This document shows positions 8,442 to 15,801 of a stretch of DNA of 64,000 bases, one piece after another. This stretch comes from an uncultured Lachnobacterium sp. (GTDB taxonomy: Bacteria > Bacillota > Clostridia > Lachnospirales > Lachnospiraceae): NCBI GenBank assembly GCA_900550545.1, contig URSS01000002.1, positions 97,360 to 161,359 on the forward strand. Direction: 5' to 3'. The first letter of the stretch is position 1. Each line of letters opens with the position of its first letter. The translations under genes and the position numbers were made by a program. The notes under the pieces were generated by a model, which saw nothing but the letters and a program-made list of their open reading frames with translations, made no database searches and had not been told where the DNA came from.

Positions 8442-10386
8442 TGTATTCTGTCTTTATCTCCTCGCTGATTTCTTTCAGACAATCGATCAAAATCGGATTA
8501 AACTGTCCGCATTCACCGTCTAAGATCATCTGCAGAGCCTTTTCATGCGAAAAAGCTTTCTTATAAACACGTTCACTTACCAAAGCGTCATAAACATCTG
8601 CCACAGATACCACCTGTGCAGAAATTGGAATCTCGTCCGCTTTCAATCCATCCGGATAGCCTTTTCCATCGAATCGCTCGTGGTGCCAGCGACAGATTTC
8701 GTGCGCCACTTTGACCATCGGCTCATCCTGATAGTTTTCCAAATGATCAAGTATTGCTGCACCGATAATCGTATGCGTCTTCATGATTTCAAACTCTTCT
8801 TTCGTCAGTTTGCCCGGTTTATTTAAAATCTTCTCATCCACACCTATTTTTCCGATGTCATGAAGAGAAGATGCCGTCGCAATCATAGCAACCATCTGAC
8901 CATCCAGCTGATACTGGTCTGTCTTTTGAATCAGACGATCCAAAAGCATCTCGGTCAATTTGTTGATATGAAGTACATGACTTCCGCTCTCTCCATTACG
9001 AAATTCAACGATCTGACTTAAAATGCGGATCATCATCTGGTTATTTTTTTCTTTTTCATTGATCTGATCCTTAATAAGAGAAATCAGGCGTCGCTGCTTT
9101 GCGTATAATTTTATGGTATTTGTCACACGCTGGTAAACAATTTTCGCATCGTATGGGCGGTTGATATAGTCAACAGATCCAAGTTCATATGCATGACGAA
9201 TCGCCGTCTCTGTATGCTCACTCGAAATCATAATGACCGGAATGTCTTCAATCCACTGTCTGCGGTTCATATAGGAAAGCACTTCAAATCCATCCATTCC
9301 CGGCAGGATAATATCCAGGAGTACAAGTGCAATTTCTCTGCCATGTTGCTCGAGCATCTGTATTCCATGTTCCCCATCTTCTGCATGAAGAATCTGATAC
9401 TCTTTCTCTAACATCTGCGCAAGCAAATCTCTGTTGATTTCGGAATCATCTATAATAAGAATCTGTGGTTTCATGCGGTTTTTCTGCTCCAATGGGCTGA
9501 TTTCCCCCTCATGATTCACCTTGTTTTTCTCCGTAACCACCATATTCTTTTCTGTCTTTGCCTGATACATCAGTTTATCCGCACGGCTGACCGCACTCTC
9601 AATCGATTCATTGCAGGATACGACTCCACCAATACTAACAGACAACTGTAGTTTTGAATATCCCGGAACACTCGCATGCTGAATGGCATGCTGTACCCGC
9701 TGCAGTTTGCGAATCAATATATCTTCATTGACATCCGGCAAAACCAAAATAAATTCATCACCGCCGTACCGCACCAGAATATCTGTTTTGCGGATACATT
9801 TCTTAATTGCATTCGCAACTGTAACAAGTGCCATATCTCCGGTGAGATGTCCGTAAGTATCGTTATATAGCTTAAAATCATCCACATCGATCAGTGCCAC
9901 ACCGGATGTCTGCATCCGCTTTTTTACATCTTCCTCATAATAGAGGCGGTTATATGCTCCTGTCAAAGCATCTTTATACAATTTGTTATTATAAACGGTA
10001 AGTTTTTCTACGAGCTTTTCTCTTCCTATGGAATCAACAAAAGTTTCTTCCTCCATGCGGTTCAGTAACTCCATAACATACGGCTCTCCATCGATTTCCA
10101 TATATTTTGCAATTACTTCAAACACTTCATTGTCCAGAAATTCCAGCTTTGTTTTCTGTGTTTTCTCATGCAGTGCTTTTATAGAAATGCAGTTGTCACA
10201 CAGATGTTGTTTTTTCCAGAAACTGTAGCACTGACATGAAGTATCTACTCCCTCCATGCCGTCTGTTTTCTGTTTTTGTGTTTCCTCTATTTCTTCCCCT
10301 TTAAGCAGACGCACAACGGAAAATATTTCTTTGTAAGTGTCGATTTTTTTCTCTGCTTCCTGCATTGTCATCTTCTTTTGTTCCAT
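8428..10386 (-). CDS. GGDEF - receiver - HD-GYP protein (c-di-GMP synthesis and hydrolysis domains in one chain)
   Basis: 652-residue cytoplasmic signalling protein. Residues 1-115 carry a Cys group (C51, C53, C63, C66) that could bind metal. The GGDEF domain has an intact RYGGDEF at 206-212 and an RKTD inhibitory site five residues upstream, so it should make c-di-GMP. A receiver follows (IIDDSE, phospho-acceptor D358), with the usual Lys-Pro replaced by NRP at 409-411. The C-terminal HD-GYP domain has HDIGK at 509-513, HHERFDGKGYP and VADVYDAL, so a phosphodiesterase role is expected. No membrane segment is visible. It sits directly after the remnant of a hybrid kinase, its likely former partner. 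The start ATG has only a weak ribosome site. Confidence 0.92.
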   Translation of the reverse strand: MEQKKMTMQEAEKKIDTYKEIFSVVRLLKGEEIEETQKQKTDGMEGVDTSCQCYSFWKKQHLCDNCISIKALHEKTQKTKLEFLDNEVFEVIAKYMEIDGEPYVMELLNRMEEETFVDSIGREKLVEKLTVYNNKLYKDALTGAYNRLYYEEDVKKRMQTSGVALIDVDDFKLYNDTYGHLTGDMALVTVANAIKKCIRKTDILVRYGGDEFILVLPDVNEDILIRKLQRVQHAIQHASVPGYSKLQLSVSIGGVVSCNESIESAVSRADKLMYQAKTEKNMVVTEKNKVNHEGEISPLEQKNRMKPQILIIDDSEINRDLLAQMLEKEYQILHAEDGEHGIQMLEQHGREIALVLLDIILPGMDGFEVLSYMNRRQWIEDIPVIMISSEHTETAIRHAYELGSVDYINRPYDAKIVYQRVTNTIKLYAKQRRLISLIKDQINEKEKNNQMMIRILSQIVEFRNGESGSHVLHINKLTEMLLDRLIQKTDQYQLDGQMVAMIATASSLHDIGKIGVDEKILNKPGKLTKEEFEIMKTHTIIGAAILDHLENYQDEPMVKVAHEICRWHHERFDGKGYPDGLKADEIPISAQVVSVADVYDALVSERVYKKAFSHEKALQMILDGECGQFNPILIDCLKEISEEIKTEYNEQS

Positions 10387-10388
10387 CT

Positions 10389-10680
10389 TTATTTCCCATC
10401 TTTCGTTTGTCTGGACTGTCTTGCCCTTGCGACTTCTGCACTCAGCGTTCTCTCAATTTGTACAATATTGACCGGCTTGCTCAAATGTGCATACCCCTCA
10501 GCAATGATTCTATATTTGCTTCTAAAATTCGCTGCTCATTCCAATTGAATGCTTTTCAAAAATTCCTCATGAAATACAACTTCCGGCTGCAAAATCATCT
10601 CTCCGCTTTCTATTTTCGCCATGTCTCCATAACAAAGTGTATGGTTTCTTGAGTGCCGCAGACAATACCCGGTTCTTCTC
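10389..10680 (-). pseudogene. Remnant of a hybrid histidine kinase (HisKA piece and receiver tail)
   Basis: Three separated reading-frame pieces recall one hybrid kinase. NRVLSAALKK resembles the linker before the HisKA domain. DMAKIESGEMILQPE resembles the end of HisKA, where D-M-x-K-I-E-S-G is common. YAHLSKPVNI with a short tail to a stop at 10389 resembles the last helix of a receiver. The pieces lie in different frames with stops between them, and the ATPase domain and most of the receiver are missing, so the gene has suffered internal deletions. A good promoter still lies upstream and the GGDEF-REC-HD-GYP gene starts three bases after the stop. Family assignment is by motif only. Confidence 0.6.
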
Positions 10681-10731
10681 GCTCACCCTATGTATTCCAT
10701 GTTAAATTCGTTTGTAAACTAACTGCTATAT

Positions 10732-10760
10732 AGTATAAACGCACGAAAACAAAAGGTCAA
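10732..10760 (-). promoter_or_regulatory. Promoter driving the kinase remnant and the GGDEF gene
   Basis: On the minus strand TTGACC (10755-10760) and TATACT (10732-10737) are separated by 17 bp. It probably drove the former hybrid kinase and now feeds the GGDEF-REC-HD-GYP and kinase genes. Confidence 0.72.
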
Positions 10761-10782
10761 ACTCATTTCCCATTTTTAAACA

Positions 10783-10820
10783 AAAAAGTTCCGGCAACTT
10801 ACTGTCTGCCGGAACTTTTT
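10783..10820. terminator. Terminator after the Lys-rich small gene
   Basis: AAAAAGTTCCGGCA and TGCCGGAACTTTTT form a stem around a ten-base loop, with A/T tracts on both sides. It lies directly after the stop of the small Lys-rich gene on the minus strand. Confidence 0.88.
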
Positions 10821-10823
10821 CTG

Positions 10824-10910
10824 TTATTCATAAACATGTTTCTTTTTATCTTTGGCTTTCGCCTGTTTTTTCTTTAATGGATGTTTTGGGTTTTTATCTG
10901 CCATCTTCAT
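10824..10910 (-). CDS. Lys-rich small protein (26-28 residues)
   Basis: A short frame read from ATG at 10908-10910, or from a second ATG at 10902-10904 giving MADKNPKHPLKKK and ending KHVYE. GAGG lies a few bases before the first ATG. Of the 26 residues more than a third are Lys and there is no hydrophobic segment, so a nucleic-acid- or ribosome-binding role would fit; that is inference. Support comes from its own promoter (TTGACT-17-TATAAC at 10988-11016) and a terminator two bases after the stop. I do not recognise a named family. Confidence 0.62.
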   Translation of the reverse strand: MKMADKNPKHPLKKKQAKAKDKKKHVYE

Positions 10911-10987
10911 ACGCCTCTTTTCTGTTGTCATCTGATTGATGGCTTCTATTTGTCACTTATTAATGTGATATTTCTTTGTCTGAGTAT

Positions 10988-11016
10988 GTTATAGCACCAT
11001 CCGTTAGCACAGTCAA
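10988..11016 (-). promoter_or_regulatory. Promoter of the Lys-rich small gene
   Basis: Minus-strand TTGACT (11011-11016) and TATAAC (10988-10993) with a 17-bp spacer. With the terminator at 10783-10820 it defines a short single-gene transcript of roughly 200 bases. Confidence 0.68.
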
Positions 11017-11092
11017 GCATGGACTGCTAAATTTATGTGAAGATTTTGTGACTGTTATATCAATTGTGCATACAATTCGCCCAATTCTCATA

Positions 11093-11851
11093 TCATTTGA
11101 TTGTTGCAGAAGCAGAAATATATCCTGCCGCATATGGTCCTAATGCGTATGGCTCTGCATAAAATACTGCCTTACCATTCTTCACATAAAATGAAGAGTT
11201 AAAATCCATATTTTTCAGGTTATCCTGTAATAACTTTCTTCCATCCTCATCTCCTATTGCCGGATAGAATCCTGCTTCTTCGCCCATTTTATCATACTTT
11301 TTCAGATAAAGTTTCTTCACCTTTTGATTCAACTGTTTCTTACTGATTCCAAATATTTTAGCTGCAGTAAGCTTTTCTCCGGTCCGTGCATCAAATGTCA
11401 GACAGCTACAATACGGATTACCGTGTGCTCCACCAGTAAACAGATAACCACTGAGCATTACACTAAAGTACTTATCATCATTGGAATACACTTTATATGT
11501 AATTTCATCTCCATATGTAATTTCTAAATTATTATCTTTTTTAATCTCATTCTTATATTCTTTTGCATTCTTTTTCCACTGATTGATTAGACGATTTTTC
11601 TCTTTGGTCAATGCCTGATTGATCTTCTTTGCGGCGTCTGTGTCATTTTTAATCTGTGGAAATTTTCCTTTGACCGTAAAATATGCCGTTCCATCATCCC
11701 ATTTGTACTCTTTCGAATACGCGACTTTCTTTACTTGATAATTAGCTGCTGCATTTGTCTCCTGTGCAGATGTTGCCAGCATACCGAAAGAAAGACTGGC
11801 TGCCAATACAATTGCTCCGAATTTCTTTAATATTTTAATTCTTGATTTCAT
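11093..11851 (-). CDS. Secreted DUF3298/DUF4163 (RsiV/PdaC-like) protein
   Basis: 252 residues with a Sec signal peptide (MKSRIKILKKFGAIVLAAS, hydrophobic core, cleavage expected near NAAA). The mature part shows a DUF4163-like segment and a DUF3298-like segment around GYLFTGGAHGNPY, the motif shared with RsiV and the non-catalytic part of PdaC-type deacetylases. No polysaccharide deacetylase domain is present. It is probably a cell-envelope protein, and its ligand is unknown. It lies downstream of the TetR gene on the same strand with a 70-base gap, so the TetR protein could act on it. Confidence 0.78.
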   Translation of the reverse strand: MKSRIKILKKFGAIVLAASLSFGMLATSAQETNAAANYQVKKVAYSKEYKWDDGTAYFTVKGKFPQIKNDTDAAKKINQALTKEKNRLINQWKKNAKEYKNEIKKDNNLEITYGDEITYKVYSNDDKYFSVMLSGYLFTGGAHGNPYCSCLTFDARTGEKLTAAKIFGISKKQLNQKVKKLYLKKYDKMGEEAGFYPAIGDEDGRKLLQDNLKNMDFNSSFYVKNGKAVFYAEPYALGPYAAGYISASATIK

Positions 11852-11921
11852 GTGTGAACCTCCTCGTTATTTTTGTATATAGATTCTATTCCTGATTCAT
11901 CGTTCAAATCACTTCACCCTT

Positions 11922-12536
11922 TCAACTTATCTGCATTTCATGTAAGAAATGATCCATATGCTCTTCCAGTAGCTTTATCACATTTCTCTTGTCTTCTACT
12001 CCATCATATATGCTGTAAAGTAAAAAAATAGGTCCATAAAAATCAAGTGCTATCTGTCTGGCTTTCCTTGCATCTTCCAGCATTCCTGAAAACAAAGCTT
12101 CTATATAAGTTAATGGTCCGCTTGCAAGGTAATTCTGATATAACTGTGCCATCTGTGACTCCCTATACTGTTCCAATGTCAACATCTTACGGAAACAGCA
12201 TGGGAACTCTTCTTCTGTCCAATGAAGAAACTGCACCTTTGTGAACTGCTTAATCTTGTCAAATGCTGTTTCTTTGTATTCCGCTATAACTTTTGACATT
12301 TCTCCTTCTGGCATTTCATATTGCTTTACTCTCTCCATATCTAATTCATTCATTTTTTCAATAATGCTATCCAATATCTCCTGCTTGCTTTTATAATGCT
12401 TATACAATGCAGCCTTGGTTACTCCCAGCTTTGAGGCAATATCATTCATGGATGTCCCCATATATCCACTCTGTGCAAATAACTTCAAAGCTTCTTCCAG
12501 TATTTTTTCCTTTGTGTTCTTTTCATTGACTTCCAT
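11922..12536 (-). CDS. TetR/AcrR family transcriptional regulator
   Basis: DNA-binding repressor-type protein, 204 residues. The N-terminal helix-turn-helix is clear: ILEEALKLFAQSGYMGTS, MNDIASKLGVTKAALYKHYKSKQEILD. The C-terminal ligand domain is variable and gives no substrate clue. The start at ATG 12536 is preferred because GGAAAG lies just upstream; an upstream TTG at 12548 in the same frame is a poorer candidate. Neighbours are a zinc-ribbon protein upstream and a secreted DUF3298 protein downstream, both on the same strand. Confidence 0.88.
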   Translation of the reverse strand: MEVNEKNTKEKILEEALKLFAQSGYMGTSMNDIASKLGVTKAALYKHYKSKQEILDSIIEKMNELDMERVKQYEMPEGEMSKVIAEYKETAFDKIKQFTKVQFLHWTEEEFPCCFRKMLTLEQYRESQMAQLYQNYLASGPLTYIEALFSGMLEDARKARQIALDFYGPIFLLYSIYDGVEDKRNVIKLLEEHMDHFLHEMQIS

Positions 12537-12566
12537 ACTTCTTTCCAAATTAACACTATTGACAAG

Positions 12567-12938
12567 TTACCTAAGTGTATATTCCAGATTCACATATTTC
12601 CCCACAAGTGCATTTAGTTTGTCTACCCTTGGAAGTCCTTCTATATGCAAATCATTTATTTCATTTATCAATTGCTTTTTAAACTCTTCGAATTGTCCGT
12701 TGTCGCTGAGTTCATCATATCTCTTCCAGTAATCCAATTTTGGAAGCATTTCCTTCAAATAAGATTGTGCCTGTTCTTCAGTAAAATTTTCATTTACCAT
12801 ATTTTTTACACACACATCAATCAATTCATTCATATCGTTATATGTATAAGTTCCATCAGCATAGCACCATTTACAATACTCCTCGTTCAATGTGCCATCT
12901 TTGTCACGACCTAATATAGAATCATCTTCAATTGGCAT
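12567..12938 (-). CDS. Putative zinc-ribbon protein, first knuckle incomplete
   Basis: 123 residues beginning MPIEDDSILGRDKDGTLN and containing EEYCKWCYADG. It matches the clostridial zinc-ribbon family (PF12674 type), whose members usually start with C-x2-C-G-M-P before this point. Here the frame upstream of the ATG reads GGDGCGMP, with the second Cys but not the first, and reaches a stop (TGA) within 11 codons without a start codon. So either translation starts at the ATG used here, without the first knuckle, or the 5' end has decayed. Only a distant GGAGG precedes the ATG. The helical C-terminal part looks intact. Confidence 0.62.
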   Translation of the reverse strand: MPIEDDSILGRDKDGTLNEEYCKWCYADGTYTYNDMNELIDVCVKNMVNENFTEEQAQSYLKEMLPKLDYWKRYDELSDNGQFEEFKKQLINEINDLHIEGLPRVDKLNALVGKYVNLEYTLR

Positions 12939-13063
12939 TCCACAGCCATCACCTCCATAACTATATCATAAAGATAAATCCATGTTCTGAAAAGCAACCT
13001 GCTGTTGCATTCTTAAAATAGAACACCTCTGTGTTTCCCACTTTTACTGCCATGTTTTGCCTA

Positions 13064-13906
13064 CTACATCAGGAAATTCTCCCAAAATTCTTTTGAATCC
13101 GGGATTGATAATGCATCCTCTTTATCAAACTGCGCAAGATACTCCTGTACTTTCTGTGCATCCTGCGAATTTTTGTAAGTCAATTCCCAATGGCTTATGA
13201 TCTGACCATCCTTGCATTTATTGCTCACGATCCCCTGCTCTGTAAATGCCGTGATCGTCCAGACATCTTTGTCCTCGTCGCTTTTGGAAACACTCGCATA
13301 TTCCGTAATTCCATCACTTTCTCTTACACCACTTGTCGTTTCCCCGGTAAGCATGACTTCCTGATACTTTGACATTGCCATGCTTTCCATCTCCTGTGCG
13401 CGTTTTGCAACACGAAGAATCGTCTGATCATCCGTTTGCAGCAATTTCGTCCAGTTTTTTTCGTGCTTGACTTCTTCCCCTGTAGAAACCTCGTTTCGTT
13501 CGTCTCCACTGCCTGCCACCACGTCCCCGGAACCGCCTGCTGCCACATTAAGCGCCGCTGCGGAAGCGGCAGTCGTTTTCATGGCAGAATCAGCCTCTGC
13601 TGCAGCTTTTTTAGCGGCTTCCTCTTGCAATTCTTCCTGCAGCTTCAGCCGTTCCTTAAAGGCATCGATATATTGATCCATGCCTTCAAGCATCTTGTCC
13701 CACTCTTCATTCGTCATATCGCGCCAATCCGTGTCTTCCCGCAATTTCTGCGCGGTAATGTCATGTGCTTCCTGATATTTCTTCATAACTTCGGAAATAT
13801 CCGGCTTTTCTGTTTCCGCATCGGATGAATCTTTTTTGCTTTTGGTAAACATATCATAATTCTGATAGCTTTGATTACCAAAAGGATTCACTTGTGCAAT
13901 ACTCAT
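13064..13906 (-). CDS. Uncharacterised coiled-coil/Ala-rich protein
   Basis: 280 residues beginning MSIAQVNPFGNQSYQNYDM, with no signal peptide or membrane segment. Residues around 60-115 are charged and helical (probable coiled coil), followed by an Ala/Gly-rich linker and a C-terminal region with WTITAFTEQGIVS and a YKNSQDAQKVQEYL helix. I cannot name a family with confidence. The start at 13906 is chosen because AAAGGAG lies five bases upstream; the frame extends 11 codons further but has no ribosome site there. Two back-to-back hairpins sit in the leader. The neighbouring gene (14090-14470) is also a conserved unknown on the same strand. Confidence 0.75.
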   Translation of the reverse strand: MSIAQVNPFGNQSYQNYDMFTKSKKDSSDAETEKPDISEVMKKYQEAHDITAQKLREDTDWRDMTNEEWDKMLEGMDQYIDAFKERLKLQEELQEEAAKKAAAEADSAMKTTAASAAALNVAAGGSGDVVAGSGDERNEVSTGEEVKHEKNWTKLLQTDDQTILRVAKRAQEMESMAMSKYQEVMLTGETTSGVRESDGITEYASVSKSDEDKDVWTITAFTEQGIVSNKCKDGQIISHWELTYKNSQDAQKVQEYLAQFDKEDALSIPDSKEFWENFLM

Positions 13907-13919
13907 TTTTCTCCTTTCC

Positions 13920-13972
13920 GCGGTCAATCTGTCAGTCATGACCGCACCGCTGTCCGGAAAGGTCCCAGCGGT
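13920..13972 (-). promoter_or_regulatory. Two adjacent leader hairpins before the uncharacterised protein
   Basis: ACCGCTG/CAGCGGT (13946-13972) and GCGGTCA/TGACCGC (13920-13945) form two stems that touch end to end. They finish directly before GGAAAGGAG, the ribosome site of the gene starting at 13906. No U-run follows. This arrangement could control translation. It matches no riboswitch class I know. Confidence 0.45.
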
Positions 13973-13989
13973 AATAAGTAATTATTTGC

Positions 13990-14024
13990 AAAAAAAGCAC
14001 TGTACCTCAATAATTTTGAGATAC
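13990..14024 (-). terminator. Terminator after the DUF6483-like gene
   Basis: On the minus strand GTATCTCAA-aatta-TTGAGGTAC folds with one wobble pair. After AGTGC it is followed by TTTTTTT. It ends the transcript of the gene at 14090-14470. Confidence 0.7.
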
Positions 14025-14089
14025 AATACTTCCATGCTTCTATTATATCGGCACATATTGTAGACTTCTTTAATGTTCTATCACAATAT

Positions 14090-14470
14090 TTAATCCAAAC
14101 CTTCCCCAAGCACTCCCATTCCCTTGCGGTCTGCAAGACTCTGCGCGCCTTCCTTTACCTCGTCTCTACTGTAATCATGTGCCTCAAGGAATTCTTCCGG
14201 CAGTTCATTCAAATAATCATAAAATCCCAAAGCCACCTCGAATGTTCCTTCTTCATCACGGTCCAATTCCTCATATAATCTGTTTTCCGCCTCATTGATT
14301 TTTCCAGCATCCACCATAGCAATCAGGCGCGCATACAAACTGTCTGCTGCCGTATACTTGTCTTCCTGCTGATATTCATAAGTCGCTGTATTTTTTCCAA
14401 ATAAAATTTTAGCAAGCATGCGTGTCATATCGCGCACCTGCCGCATAATAAAATCATTTTCGTATGCCAT
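14090..14470 (-). CDS. Conserved unknown, DUF6483-like
   Basis: 126 residues, soluble, mostly helical, beginning MAYENDFIMRQVRDMTRMLAKILFGK. The N-terminal DxIMRQ-x-DMxR-x-LAK-x-LFGK pattern is typical of the DUF6483 family found in Lachnospiraceae; this is from memory and was not searched. The middle (ARLIAMVDAGKINEAENRLYEEL) reads like a tetratricopeptide-type helical pair. Function is unknown. The ATG is preceded by GGAGGAAACAAATT. It has its own terminator downstream. Confidence 0.8.
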   Translation of the reverse strand: MAYENDFIMRQVRDMTRMLAKILFGKNTATYEYQQEDKYTAADSLYARLIAMVDAGKINEAENRLYEELDRDEEGTFEVALGFYDYLNELPEEFLEAHDYSRDEVKEGAQSLADRKGMGVLGEGLD

Positions 14471-14625
14471 AATTTGTTTCCTCCAGATATATTTTATATC
14501 TTACCACACAAGCTTAGACAACACTAGGAATTTTTCGTTTTATTTTATCGTGTAATCCCACAAATTTGACAATTATATACAAAATATTTATCATAAAAAC
14601 AAAAGCGCAAAGGACAGGTATTTTC

Positions 14626-15528
14626 ATGACTCTTCAACAATTAAAATACATTGTAACCGTAGCGGAAACCGGAACCATTACCGAAGCCGCAAACCAATTA
14701 TACATTTCCCAGCCAAGCCTGACAAATGCCATCCATGAACTGGAAAAGGAAATGCATATCACGATTTTCCATCGCTCAAATAAAGGAATCTGTCTCTCAA
14801 AAGAGGGGGAAGATTTTTTAGGATATGCCAGACAGGTATTAGAACAGGCTTCTATCCTAGAGGACAAATATAAAAAAAACAATGGTGGAAAAAAGAAATT
14901 TTGTGTTTCCACACAGCACTACTCTTTTGCGGTCAATGCTTTTGTGGATCTGATTCAGGAATATGGACAGGAAGAATATGATTTCAGTCTGCGCGAAACA
15001 CAGACCTATGAAATTATTGAAGATGTTGCACATATGCGAAGTGAAATTGGCATTCTGTTTCTTAATGAATTTAACGAAACCGTACTGCAGAAAATTCTAA
15101 AATCCAATGATTTGAAATTTCACGAGCTTTATGTTGCCAAGCCACATGTATTTCTCAGCAGTCATCATCCACTGGCGCAAAAATCTGTCATCACAAACGA
15201 AGAGCTTCAGGAATATCCATATCTTTCTTTTGAACAGGGAGAACATAACTCTTTTTATTTTTCAGAAGAGATCTTTTCTCCTTCCGAACGAAAGAAAAAT
15301 ATACGTGTACGTGACCGGGCAACCCTGTTCAATCTTCTGATTGGATTGAATGGTTATACGGTGTGCAGTGGTATCATTGACGAAAAGCTGAATGGAAGTG
15401 ACATTATTGCTGTTCCACTGGCTGATGAAAGTGAAATGCATATCGGCTATATTACCCACCGCAAAGGCCTGCTCAGCCGTCTTGGTGAAACCTATCTCGC
15501 TGCACTGCACAAGTACCTCCTGTCATAA
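14626..15528 (+). CDS. LysR family regulator, MetR/MtaR-like by context
   Basis: 300-residue LysR-type activator. The winged helix is at residues 1-60 (MTLQQLKYIVTVAETGTITEAANQL, SQPSLTNAIHELEKEM). The rest is a periplasmic-binding-type co-inducer domain. The start at 14626 is the usual LysTR start MTLQQLKY; an upstream ATG at 14566 adds 20 unrelated residues. It converges on a MetE-C-like methionine synthase gene that carries an ATAGTTT-n-AAACTAT palindrome at its promoter, the MET-box bound by MtaR/CmbR-type LysR proteins in streptococci. A role in sulfur amino acid control is therefore inferred from context. Confidence 0.9.
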   Translation: MTLQQLKYIVTVAETGTITEAANQLYISQPSLTNAIHELEKEMHITIFHRSNKGICLSKEGEDFLGYARQVLEQASILEDKYKKNNGGKKKFCVSTQHYSFAVNAFVDLIQEYGQEEYDFSLRETQTYEIIEDVAHMRSEIGILFLNEFNETVLQKILKSNDLKFHELYVAKPHVFLSSHHPLAQKSVITNEELQEYPYLSFEQGEHNSFYFSEEIFSPSERKKNIRVRDRATLFNLLIGLNGYTVCSGIIDEKLNGSDIIAVPLADESEMHIGYITHRKGLLSRLGETYLAALHKYLLS

Positions 15529-15536
15529 GGAGGTAC
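15513..15536 (+). repeat. Inverted repeat over the LysR stop codon
   Basis: GTACCTCC-tgtcataa-GGAGGTAC is a perfect 8-bp stem whose loop ends with the TAA stop. No T-run follows, so it is a weak terminator at best. It may protect the 3' end of the mRNA. Confidence 0.45.
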
Positions 15537-15562
15537 CCGCACATATAAGTAATTTCTGATTT

Positions 15563-15640
15563 TTATTCGCAGCATACCTGATTACGCCCGCTTTGTTTTG
15601 CCCGGTAAAGTTGTGCATCTGCTTGCAGAAACACATCTTT
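15563..15640 (-). pseudogene. C-terminal fragment of a GGDEF domain protein
   Basis: A 25-codon open stretch on the minus strand reads VFLQADAQLYRAKQSGRNQV and ends CCE-stop. A(D)-x2-LYRAK-x-SGRN is the hallmark of the last helix of GGDEF diguanylate cyclases. A stop codon lies immediately upstream and no GGDEF core remains in the surrounding 270 bases. It is therefore the tail of a deleted diguanylate cyclase gene. Confidence 0.72.
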
Positions 15641-15743
15641 TTAAATCTCATATGCTTACTCAAAACGTATACTCTCCTATGGTAATCCTTATATACTAAA
15701 AGTACTAAAGTTCTGTTGTAACATAATTTTCTTAAAAGTAAAT

Positions 15744-15758
15744 ATAGTTTTAAGCTAT
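15744..15758. promoter_or_regulatory. Second MET-box-like palindrome
   Basis: ATAGTTT-t-AAGCTAT differs from the upstream MET-box palindrome by one base in one arm. It lies between the convergent ends of the LysR and methionine synthase-like genes, where no promoter is evident, so its role is unclear. Confidence 0.4.
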
Positions 15759-15801
15759 GGCAAATATTTAAAAATTGTTGCAGATATGTAAGAACAATAT
15801 T

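Noticed and set aside
13920..13972. c-di-GMP riboswitch upstream of the unknown protein
   Set aside because: Neither the GEMM-I nor the GEMM-II core sequences are present; only two simple stems are seen.
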